A stretch of 9,158 bases of DNA from Candidatus Hydrogenedentota bacterium (GTDB taxonomy: Bacteria; Hydrogenedentota; Hydrogenedentia; Hydrogenedentales; SLHB01). Below, piece after piece: positions 1 through 5,166 of this stretch. The notes below the pieces were generated by a model. The model ran no database searches and was not told the DNA's origin. It worked only from the letters and a program-made list of their open reading frames with translations. Position numbers and translations under genes: made by a program. How positions within the stretch are numbered: position 1 is the stretch's first letter; each line of letters begins with the position of its first letter. The DNA lies in the NCBI GenBank assembly GCA_016934125.1, contig JAFGTL010000128.1:1-9158 (forward strand), read 5' to 3'.

Positions 1-1
1 A

Positions 2-79
2 AAGTGCCTCGGATTCCGAACACCCAACGAAGTCTTCCAACTACAACGACAAAATCACCTGCGTGCACTTAGAGTTTGA
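2..79 (+). CDS. 3' end of an IS30-family transposase gene (partial)
   Basis: Reading from base 2 gives 25 codons ending in TGA at 77-79. The peptide begins KCLGFRTPNEVF and ends HLRALRV. The 'R-K-C-L-G-[FY]-x-T-P-x-E-V-F' block is, from memory, the typical C-terminal end of IS30-family DDE transposases, just past the catalytic domain, and such proteins end within some 15-25 residues of it. The rest of the gene lies left of the window, so intactness cannot be judged. The surrounding 1-145 stretch is visibly richer in A and T than the genes that follow, as expected for acquired DNA. In IS30 elements the transposase gene runs almost to the right terminal repeat, so the element probably ends shortly after base 79. 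I could not define the repeat because the left end is not present. The family call rests on about a dozen diagnostic residues. Confidence 0.7.
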   Translation, partial: KCLGFRTPNEVFQLQRQNHLRALRV

Positions 80-95
80 ATGTGGGCAGAAACCT

Positions 96-124
96 TTGAC
101 AGGTTGAGCGTCGCACCGTACAAT
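96..124 (+). promoter_or_regulatory. Strong sigma70-type promoter of the signalling operon
   Basis: TTGACA at 96-101 matches the -35 consensus at all six positions. It is followed after exactly 17 bp by TACAAT at 119-124, five of six matches to the -10 consensus. Transcription would start near 131, giving an 18-nt or so leader that contains little more than the ribosome binding site at 134-140. The promoter lies 17 bp after the transposase stop codon, so part of it may come from the insertion-sequence end. It lies downstream of the in-frame ATG at 80, which argues against that codon as the translation start. Confidence 0.75.
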
Positions 125-133
125 CACTTACGT

Positions 134-140
134 AAGGAGG
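134..140 (+). promoter_or_regulatory. Shine-Dalgarno site that sets the start at 149
   Basis: AAGGAGG at 134-140 is a perfect anti-16S match, 8 nt upstream of the ATG at 149. It decides between this ATG and the upstream in-frame ATG at 80, which has no such site and precedes the promoter. Confidence 0.85.
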
Positions 141-148
141 GTGGCGGA

Positions 149-451
149 ATGCACGCGATCAGCATCCATCTACTCCGGCCCGGGCAGGTGGTCGCCCAGC
201 CGGTGACGAACCCGCGAGGGGGGGTGCTGTGTCCGGTGGGATTCCGCCTGACGGAGGCGTCGATCGAGCGGTTGCGCACGGCGGGCGTGCAGACCGTGTC
301 TGTCGAGGGCACCGATGAAGGCCCCTCCATTGTGGAACGGATCGAGAGGCTTCACCGGCGTTTTGAGGGCATTGACGATCCGATTCTGCTCCAGATCAAG
401 GCGGCCATCGAGAAGCGGCTGGAATTCGAACGGCTTCAGCAGGAGGCCTGA
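149..451 (+). CDS. Small stand-alone domain protein of the HD-GYP N-terminal (DUF3391-like) type
   Basis: This 100-residue soluble protein has no signal peptide or membrane segment. Residues 6-53 follow the pattern L-x-P-G-x-V-V-A-x-P-V, then G-G-V-L-C-P-x-G-F-x-L-T, then I-x-x-L-x-x-x-G-V-x-x-V-x-V. I recognise this as the beta-rich domain often found in front of HD-GYP phosphodiesterases, here standing alone. The C-terminal half (residues 60-98) is charged and helical, with R-F-x-G-I-D-D-P at 71-78 followed by an amphipathic helix. Its function is unknown; I infer an adaptor or sensor that works with the downstream HDOD and GGDEF-type proteins. It is the first gene of the operon, 42 bp before the HDOD gene. 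The perfect Shine-Dalgarno site and the promoter position both support the ATG at 149. The domain match is from memory and its exact family is uncertain. Confidence 0.8.
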   Translation: MHAISIHLLRPGQVVAQPVTNPRGGVLCPVGFRLTEASIERLRTAGVQTVSVEGTDEGPSIVERIERLHRRFEGIDDPILLQIKAAIEKRLEFERLQQEA

Positions 452-493
452 GGGCCGGATCCGCAGGGCCGGGCCTCGGTGCGGGGATAGGAT

Positions 494-1342
494 GTGGCGC
501 TAACAGTCGAGCAACTCGAACGCAAAGTCGTTGACTTGGCAAACCTCCCCACGTTGCCCGGTATCTTGAAGAAGATCTCGAAGATGACGGAGGGCGCCGA
601 ATCGAGCGCGGGCGACGTGGCCGAGGTTATCGCGACGGATCAGGTGCTGAGCGCGAAGGTGCTGCGGCTCGTCAATTCGCCCGTCTACGGCTTTCCGGGC
701 CGGATCTCGTCCGTGACGCATGCCGTCGTATTGCTTGGCTTCAACGTGGTGAAGGGGCTGGTGCTTGGCACGGCCGTGTTCGACACGCTGGGCCAGCACG
801 GACGGGGCCTGTGGGAACACAGCCTGGGCTGCGCGTTGTTCAGCCGGCGGCTGGCTCAGGAGAAGGCCATGCCCGACATCGAGGAGGTGATGATCGCGGG
901 GTTGCTGCATGATCTGGGCAAGGTGGTGTTGTCCTACCTGTTTCCGGAACGCTACGAAGAGGCCATCGCCGACGCGGACACCAACCGGCGCCACATCGCC
1001 CTGGCGGAGCGGGATGTGTTCAGCGTGGATCACGCGCGGGTGGCGAGTTGGGTGGCCCGGGAATGGCATTTCCCGGTGCGGCTGTCCGATCCCATCACGT
1101 ATCATCACCGGCCCGATCTCGCCAAGGAGAAGAGGGAGGCCGCGGCCGTGGTGCACGTGGCCGATATCCTCGCCCGGGGCATGGGCTACGGATTCTGCGG
1201 CGATGAGACGCTGCCCGAACTGGATCACGAGGCATTTCAGCAGCTCGAGATTCCCTTTGCCCAACTCGATCAGATTATCGAGGACGTCGAGATGGAGTAC
1301 GCGGCCGGCGCCGACCTGTTCGCTTCAGGCCCCGAGGAGTAG
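494..1342 (+). CDS. HDOD domain signal-transduction protein
   Basis: The protein has 282 residues and starts at a GTG codon; the ATG two bases earlier (492) runs into a stop after three codons. A purine-rich GGGGATAGGA at 482-491 is the likely ribosome binding site. The HDOD domain covers about residues 13-225. It opens with L-P-T-L-P-G-I, continues with I-A-T-D-Q-V-L-S-A-K-V-L-R-L-V-N-S (47-62) and I-x-x-V-x-x-A-V-V-L-L-G (71-82), then A-G-L-L-H-D-L-G-K (135-143), D-H (179-180) and Y-H-H-R-P (203-207). HDOD proteins are HD-superfamily relatives usually thought to lack catalysis and to act as signalling scaffolds in c-di-GMP, chemotaxis or stress circuits. H109, H139-D140, H180, H204-H205 and D224 are all present, so residual metal binding is possible. 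The gene stops 5 bp before the GGDDF gene, implying co-transcription and a functional link. Confidence 0.9.
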   Translation: MALTVEQLERKVVDLANLPTLPGILKKISKMTEGAESSAGDVAEVIATDQVLSAKVLRLVNSPVYGFPGRISSVTHAVVLLGFNVVKGLVLGTAVFDTLGQHGRGLWEHSLGCALFSRRLAQEKAMPDIEEVMIAGLLHDLGKVVLSYLFPERYEEAIADADTNRRHIALAERDVFSVDHARVASWVAREWHFPVRLSDPITYHHRPDLAKEKREAAAVVHVADILARGMGYGFCGDETLPELDHEAFQQLEIPFAQLDQIIEDVEMEYAAGADLFASGPEE

Positions 1343-1347
1343 CCCGC

Positions 1348-2286
1348 ATGCCCGCCCCACGCAAGTCGATCGCCCTGATTGCGGATCCCCGCCCGGCCGA
1401 GCGGGCCGCCCTTGAACGCATCCTGTCTGAGGCGGGCTACGAGGTGCGTACGGCGGAAACCGGCCAGGAGGCGCTCGATATCTTCTATGCGGAGCCGCCC
1501 CGGTGTCTTGTTTTGAAGCATGGGATGCCGGTGCGGGAGGGCCTGTCGCTGTTGAAGGAGATCAAGAGCGACAACGTATACGGCCACCTGCCGGCCGTGG
1601 AGGTGGTGTCGCGGGCCGAACTCGAAGCCGGGATCGACTGGGATGGCGTGCCGGCGGATGACTACGTGGTGGAGCCGTTGGACGCCACCGAGTTGCTGTC
1701 GCGGATCCGGATCTGCTGGGCGCGTGCGCAACGCGACGTGAACGCGAACCCCCTTACGGGGCTGCCCGGCAACCTCACGATCACCCGCGAGGCGGAGCAG
1801 CGGCTCGCGGCGAATCAGGCCTTCGCCTTCGCCTATCTCGACCTCGACGCGTTCAAGGCGTACAATGACAAGTACGGATTCAGCCGGGGCGACGAGGTGC
1901 TGCGGATGACTGCGCGCGTGGTCGTGAACGCCATCCGCGCGCTCGGCAACGACAACACCTACGTCGGGCACATCGGCGGCGACGACTTCGTGTTCATCAC
2001 GCCGTGCGAACTGGCCGCTCAGGCTTGCGAGAGCATCACGCGCAGCTTCGATCTGGTGGTGACGAACTTCTATGATGAAGACGATCGGGCGCGGGGCTGC
2101 ATCGAATCGGTGGATCGCAAGGGCAACCCGACGACGTTTCCGTTGATGGCGTGCAGCATCGGCGTTGTGGACACCCGGGCGTCGGCCATCTCGCACATTG
2201 CGGAGTTGTTTTCGCGCGTCACCGAGGTGAAGTCGGTGGCGAAGGGCCTGCCCGGCTCGAATTTCGCCCTCGATCGCCGGAAGTAG
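1348..2286 (+). CDS. Degenerate receiver fused to a GGDDF-type GGDEF domain
   Basis: The 312-residue protein has two parts. Residues 6-125 have a CheY-like fold pattern but have lost its chemistry: the acidic pair is reduced to A12-D13, the phospho-acceptor Asp is K57 (read from its position four residues before P61), and the usual Lys before Pro is E109. It should therefore not be controlled by ordinary phosphotransfer. Residues 133-306 form a GGDEF domain: N-P-L-T-G-L-P (134-140), L-D-L-D-x-F-K-x-Y-N-D (164-174), G-D-E-V-L-R (181-186), then G-G-D-D-F (210-214) in place of GG[DE]EF. No RxxD inhibitory site precedes it. The C-terminal F-Y-D-E-D-D-R (241-247) and S-I-G-V-V (270-274) match, from memory, a widespread 'GHIGGDDF' clade. 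Whether it makes c-di-GMP is unknown; GTP or c-di-GMP sensing is an alternative. GAGGAG at 1334-1339, overlapping the end of the HDOD gene, supports the ATG start. Confidence 0.88.
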   Translation: MPAPRKSIALIADPRPAERAALERILSEAGYEVRTAETGQEALDIFYAEPPRCLVLKHGMPVREGLSLLKEIKSDNVYGHLPAVEVVSRAELEAGIDWDGVPADDYVVEPLDATELLSRIRICWARAQRDVNANPLTGLPGNLTITREAEQRLAANQAFAFAYLDLDAFKAYNDKYGFSRGDEVLRMTARVVVNAIRALGNDNTYVGHIGGDDFVFITPCELAAQACESITRSFDLVVTNFYDEDDRARGCIESVDRKGNPTTFPLMACSIGVVDTRASAISHIAELFSRVTEVKSVAKGLPGSNFALDRRK

Positions 2287-2300
2287 GGGCGGCGAGCCGT

Positions 2301-3140
2301 TCAGCCCGCGGGCTTCTGCAGCACGAAGGCCATGTAGCGCACTGCGCCCGATTTCATGCCGTCGTAGACGAACGTTCCCTCGATGCCCGCGAAGGTCTTG
2401 AACGCCTCGCGCCGGCGTTCGGGCACCCGCTTCTCGATGAGCTTCAACCGCCGATCTCGATCGAGATCGAGCGCGTTCACCACCTCCGGGGTGATGTCGT
2501 CTTCGCGCAGCACGGCCAGCCCCGCCTCCGCCAACTGGCCGCGCAGCAGATCGAGCCGCTCCTCCTTGCGGAAGTCGGCGAACAGGAAGTATCCGCCCGG
2601 CCGGAGCACCCGGGCCACCTCGCGGAAGAATCGATCGATCCGGCCATAGCAGTGCGACGATTCGATGTTCAGCACGGCGTCGAACGACGCGTCCTCGAAT
2701 TCGAGGTGTTCGGCATCGCCGCGAACGAATTGCAGGCCGTCGATCTCATAGTGGCACGCGCAGAACTCGATGGCGCTCTTGCAGAAGTCCAGGGCGGTCA
2801 GGGAGCGCGGATGGAACCGCTGGATGACGTGGGCGGCGCCGCCACCCCGGCCGCAGCCCACCTCGAGTACGTCGAGCCCGGCGAGGTCGATCGCGCCCGC
2901 AACGCGATGGTAGAGCTGGATGCCGTATCGATCCCGTTCTTCCTCCGGATCGAGTTCGATGGGGGGCGCCTCGGGGTCGCGGCTGGCATAGCCGTAGTTC
3001 AGGAAGGTGATCTGGGCGTCCTTGTCGAGGCCGCTGATGTATTCGTACTGGGTGCGGACGATGGTGCGCCGGAAGGCCCGGAACAGCAGGCGGATCGGGA
3101 GCCGCAGGAGGTAGCGAGCTGCGGCGGCGACTGCTTGCAT
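2301..3140 (-). CDS. SAM-dependent methyltransferase resembling Rv2952-type lipid O-methyltransferases
   Basis: The ATG at 3140 is chosen because AGGAGGA (3157-3151 on the minus strand) lies 10 nt upstream; an open frame extends further 5' but has out-of-frame composition. The 279-residue product starts with an amphipathic, Arg-rich hydrophobic stretch (residues 3-28) that could sit on a membrane. The class I methyltransferase core follows: V-L-E-V-G-C-G-R-G-G-G (91-101) is motif I for SAM binding, D118 the ribose-binding acid, G-D-A-E (141-144) the adenine site, N-I-E-S-S-H-C-Y (158-165) the motif IV region, and V-L-R-P-G-G-Y-F-L-F-A-D-F-R (178-191). The combination Y-E-Y-I-S (32-36), N-Y-G-Y (48-51), R-Y-G-I-Q-L-Y-H (71-78) and E-S-S-H-C-Y recalls mycobacterial phthiotriolone methyltransferase. 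The substrate here is unknown; a lipid or polyketide hydroxyl is an inference. Last gene of the minus-strand operon, ending 14 bp from the convergent GGDDF gene. Confidence 0.85.
   Translation of the reverse strand: MQAVAAAARYLLRLPIRLLFRAFRRTIVRTQYEYISGLDKDAQITFLNYGYASRDPEAPPIELDPEEERDRYGIQLYHRVAGAIDLAGLDVLEVGCGRGGGAAHVIQRFHPRSLTALDFCKSAIEFCACHYEIDGLQFVRGDAEHLEFEDASFDAVLNIESSHCYGRIDRFFREVARVLRPGGYFLFADFRKEERLDLLRGQLAEAGLAVLREDDITPEVVNALDLDRDRRLKLIEKRVPERRREAFKTFAGIEGTFVYDGMKSGAVRYMAFVLQKPAG
2452..2469. repeat. Perfect 18-bp palindrome inside the methyltransferase gene
   Basis: CGATCTCGATCGAGATCG reads identically on both strands, with no spacer and no mismatch. On the coding (minus) strand it falls in the Asp/Arg run around residues 225-231. 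It may be only a by-product of alternating Asp and Arg codons. Confidence 0.9.
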
Positions 3141-3207
3141 GGCGTTTCTCTCCTCCTCTCCGCAGGCACGAGCCGCAGGGGCGGGTTCCCGGGCGTTCTC
3201 CGTGCGG

Positions 3208-4518
3208 TCAGCGGGGGGCGCTCTGGCCGATGTTGTTGGCGACTTCCTGCTGCAGGCGTTCGTAGTTGCGGCGGTAGTGCTGCACGAGCGCATCCTCAGC
3301 GGGCACACCTTCCGAGAGCGCGTTGAGCGTGCCGGTGAGGGCCGGCAGGCCGAACCGGCTCCACATGTAGCGAACGGTGGCGTGGGACTGCACGTAGGCG
3401 AGCCACAGTGCATCGGTATCCAGGGACGCGATCTGGCTCTCTTCGAGGTCGTTCAGCGCAAACAACAGGTTCTGCGTCTTGGCCCTTCGCAGCAGATCGG
3501 AGTCGGTGCTGGACAATCCGTCCTTTGAGAACGTCTCGGCGAGCCCCTCGTTCAGCCACCACGGCACGTTCTGGCCGGCCCAGAACGCGACGACGACATG
3601 GGTGTACTCGTGCGAGAGGCGGCGGTGCAACTCGTCTTCGGCGAGCACCGTGCCCGAACTGTCCTTGATGGGAACGCGGATCTTGCCGTCGTAGGCGGCG
3701 CCGACGTGTTCGCCGAGCAGGGTGACTTTGCTGAAGTCGTCGGCCGTATAGAGGATAACCTGCACGGGCGTGGGGGGGTAGACGCCGCCGAACTTGCGGC
3801 CGATGTCCCGGTAGGCTTTCTCGCAGGCGGCGAGCACCTTGCGCAGATCGCCGCCGTCGGTGCCACGGGCATAGCTGATCCGGAAATGGCGCGAATCGGT
3901 TTGATGGAAGTCGTATTCGACGAGTTCTTCGCGGTAGGCCTTTTCGAGCCGTTCGGGGAGGCCTGGGCGGTTGGGCTGGACTTCCTGGACGTACTCCCAC
4001 TGGGCCAACGCGGCGGCCAGGTCGTTGTCGTCGTAGTACGCCTGGCCGAGGTAGTAGTGGGCGTCGATGTTCTCGGGATCGAGCGCGATGGCCTCTTCGA
4101 GGCGGGAGATGGCGTCGGGCACGAGGCCCATGTGGAGATAGCAGGTGCCCAGGCAGGTGAGCGGGCGCGAGTTTTCGGGATCCACGCCGATGGCGAGAAG
4201 GAGTTGTTGTTCGGCCCCTTCGAAGTCGCCTTCCTTGGCCATGGATATGGCCGAAGCGTGATACGCGTTGCACAGGTTGCGCCGGATGGTGGAATTGTCC
4301 GGCTCGAGGTCGCAGGCCTGCTCGAAACAGGCAATCGCCTCCGGCCAGTTCTTCTCGCCGTAGTGGCGGACGCCCGCCGTGTTCAGTTCCTCCGCGGTCT
4401 GGCCGGCTGCCTGGAGGCCGGCCCCGAGGGCGCACAGAATGCACAGCACCGCCGCGGCAGCCCGGGCGACCGCGCGCGCCTCACGGGGGAGACGGGTGTT
4501 TGCGGGCCGGAGCCTCAT
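3208..4518 (-). CDS. Secreted TPR protein with gluzincin (peptidase MA-like) metallopeptidase domain
   Basis: The 436-residue precursor begins with a long basic n-region and a hydrophobic stretch (about 17-38, A-A-A-A-V-L-C-I-L-C-A-L-G-A-G-L), with likely cleavage near A37-A38, so it is exported. Residues 42-185 hold about four TPR units (Y-G-E-K-N-W-P-E-A-I-A-C-F at 53-65, then G-D-F-E-G-A-E, L-V-P-D-A-I-S-R-L-E-E-A-I-A-L-D-P-E-N at 132-150, and N-D-L-A-A-A-L). The C-terminal half (about 205-420) is a zinc peptidase of the HExxH type: H303-E304-Y-T-H307, with E324 in W-L-N-E-G-L-A-E as probable third zinc ligand, 16 residues after H307. This spacing and the NEGLAE motif fit the peptidase MA/M1 clan. 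The active-site residues look intact. The natural substrate is unknown. The ATG overlaps the RidA stop as ATGA and there is no good Shine-Dalgarno, so translational coupling is likely. Confidence 0.85.
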   Translation of the reverse strand: MRLRPANTRLPREARAVARAAAAVLCILCALGAGLQAAGQTAEELNTAGVRHYGEKNWPEAIACFEQACDLEPDNSTIRRNLCNAYHASAISMAKEGDFEGAEQQLLLAIGVDPENSRPLTCLGTCYLHMGLVPDAISRLEEAIALDPENIDAHYYLGQAYYDDNDLAAALAQWEYVQEVQPNRPGLPERLEKAYREELVEYDFHQTDSRHFRISYARGTDGGDLRKVLAACEKAYRDIGRKFGGVYPPTPVQVILYTADDFSKVTLLGEHVGAAYDGKIRVPIKDSSGTVLAEDELHRRLSHEYTHVVVAFWAGQNVPWWLNEGLAETFSKDGLSSTDSDLLRRAKTQNLLFALNDLEESQIASLDTDALWLAYVQSHATVRYMWSRFGLPALTGTLNALSEGVPAEDALVQHYRRNYERLQQEVANNIGQSAPR

Positions 4519-4901
4519 CCGGGAAGCACCGCAATGGCATCGATCTCAACCTGCATGCCCTTGGGCATCTGCCCGGGCTGGATCGTGGTTCGAGCGGGCT
4601 GCTCGGAGGGGAAGTACTCCTGGTAGATGGCGTTGAACTCGGCGAACTTGGCCATGTCGGCCAGGAACACCTGGGTTTTCACGACATGCGCCATGCCTGA
4701 GCCGGCATCTTCGAGCACGGTTTTCAGGTTGTCGAGGGTGCGGCGGAGTTCCTCCTCGAAGGTGCCGGGAGCATAGCCGCTCCCGTCGCGCGCGAAGGGA
4801 ACCTGGCCCGATACGAACAGGAGGTCGCCGGCGGCCACGGCCGGGGAATAGGGGCCGCCGGCCGGGGCGGAATTCGGGGAGGAGAAGCATCGTTTCTGCA
4901 T
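4515..4901 (-). CDS. ridA: RidA-family reactive enamine/imine deaminase
   Basis: The 128-residue protein has the usual length of the RidA (YjgF/YER057c/UK114) family. Conserved features are G-P-Y-S-P-A-V (16-22), F-V-S-G-Q-V-P (29-35), T-L-D-N-L-K-x-V-L-E-D-A-G (55-67), P-A-R-T-T-I-Q (102-108) and V-E-I-D-A-I-A (118-124). R104 corresponds to the catalytic Arg105 of Escherichia coli RidA and E119 to its Glu120, so deaminase activity is expected: hydrolysis of 2-aminoacrylate and related imines released by PLP enzymes, in the cytoplasm. GGGAAGG (4917-4911 on the minus strand) lies 9 nt before the ATG at 4901 and supports that start. It is the first gene of the minus-strand operon, and its stop overlaps the start of the TPR-peptidase gene by 4 bp. 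That partnership with a secreted peptidase is not one I know. Family-level call is firm; assignment as the true RidA rather than a paralogous subgroup is less so. Confidence 0.92.
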   Translation of the reverse strand: MQKRCFSSPNSAPAGGPYSPAVAAGDLLFVSGQVPFARDGSGYAPGTFEEELRRTLDNLKTVLEDAGSGMAHVVKTQVFLADMAKFAEFNAIYQEYFPSEQPARTTIQPGQMPKGMQVEIDAIAVLPG

Positions 4902-5162
4902 ATCGAACTACCTTCCCATGTAGACTTCAGGACTCCGCACAGGAAGGTATCATACCGCCGTGACCGCGTCAAACGGGTGTGCCGGGGGCCGTCCGGACGC
5001 CGGGGCAGCCAGCCCGCACAAGGCACCTAACCCGTTGCGCGGATTGCGTTGCGCCGGGGCACCGCCCATGCTATACTCACGAATCATGCAGCAACTGGTG
5101 TGTGGGCCGGTCAGGGCTGAGGAGTGCGTCCGCGGCGGCGAACAAACGGAAAACGGTGGACG
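4902..5162. other. Divergent intergenic control region
   Basis: These 261 bp separate the divergent RidA and PfkB operons. They contain the right-facing promoter at 5049-5077, a short leader ORF at 5086-5166, a perfect 10-bp palindrome CGTCCGGACG at 4990-4999, an odd inverted repeat GGTATCATACC at 4946-4956, and the direct repeat GTTGCGC at 5034-5040 and 5048-5054, whose second copy includes the -35 box. For the left-facing RidA operon I see only a poor candidate promoter: TTGACG (4972-4967 on the minus strand) with TATGAT (4954-4949), but the 12-bp spacer is too short for a sigma70 promoter. The repeats may be operator sites, but this is unproven. Confidence 0.6.
5049..5077 (+). promoter_or_regulatory. 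Extended -10 sigma70-type promoter of the kinase/LptD operon
   Basis: TTGCGC at 5049-5054 (three of six to TTGACA by position, with the important TTG intact) is followed after 17 bp by TATACT at 5072-5077, five of six to TATAAT. TG at 5069-5070 gives a TGN extended -10. The predicted transcription start is near 5084. Confidence 0.6.
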
Positions 5163-5166
5163 ATGA
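5086..5166 (+). CDS. Possible 26-codon leader ORF coupled to the kinase gene
   Basis: An ATG at 5086 opens a 26-residue frame (starting M-Q-Q-L-V-C-G-P-V) that ends in TGA at 5164-5166, overlapping the kinase ATG at 5163 as ATGA. With the predicted transcript start near 5084 the ATG would be almost at the RNA 5' end, so the peptide could be translated leaderlessly and feed ribosomes to the kinase gene, whose own site (GGTGGA only 2 nt before its ATG) is poor. The peptide shows no family resemblance or attenuator-type codon run. This is inference from spacing alone and the frame may be fortuitous. Confidence 0.3.
   Translation: MQQLVCGPVRAEECVRGGEQTENGGR

Noticed and set aside
80..148. Upstream in-frame ATG extending the first small protein by 23 residues
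   Set aside because: It lies upstream of the promoter at 96-124, has no ribosome site, and the extra residues do not resemble the domain that begins at the ATG at 149.
452..493. GC-rich gap with CGGATCCG palindrome and repeated AGGGCC as a terminator or attenuator
   Set aside because: The palindrome is only 8 bp with no T-run, and the AGGGCC copies are direct rather than inverted. Flanking genes look co-transcribed.
500..1264. Long minus-strand frame opposite the HDOD gene
   Set aside because: Composition is that of an antisense shadow (many His, Arg, Gln, no domain), while the plus strand encodes a clear HDOD protein with conserved motifs.
1270..2196. Long minus-strand frame opposite the GGDDF gene
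   Set aside because: No recognisable motifs; the plus strand has the receiver and GGDDF motifs over the same bases. GC-rich coding DNA commonly leaves such antisense frames open.
2151..3326. Plus-strand frame of 391 codons across the convergent junction
   Set aside because: It spans the ends of two well-supported genes on opposite strands, lacks a ribosome site and has shadow-like composition.
3141..3413. 5' extension of the methyltransferase frame
   Set aside because: The extension overlaps the TPR-peptidase gene, is Ser/Arg/Thr/Pro-rich out-of-frame sequence, and the ATG at 3140 has a perfect ribosome site.
3598..4626. Plus-strand frame opposite the TPR-peptidase and RidA genes
   Set aside because: The minus strand shows a signal peptide, TPRs, HEYTH and RidA motifs; the plus frame has only low-information Gly/Val/Ala-rich sequence.
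4949..4972. Left-facing sigma70 promoter for the RidA operon (TTGACG and TATGAT)
   Set aside because: The 12-bp spacer is too short, and shifting to a 17-bp spacer leaves only a poor -10 (TACCTT). Kept only as a remark in the intergenic entry.
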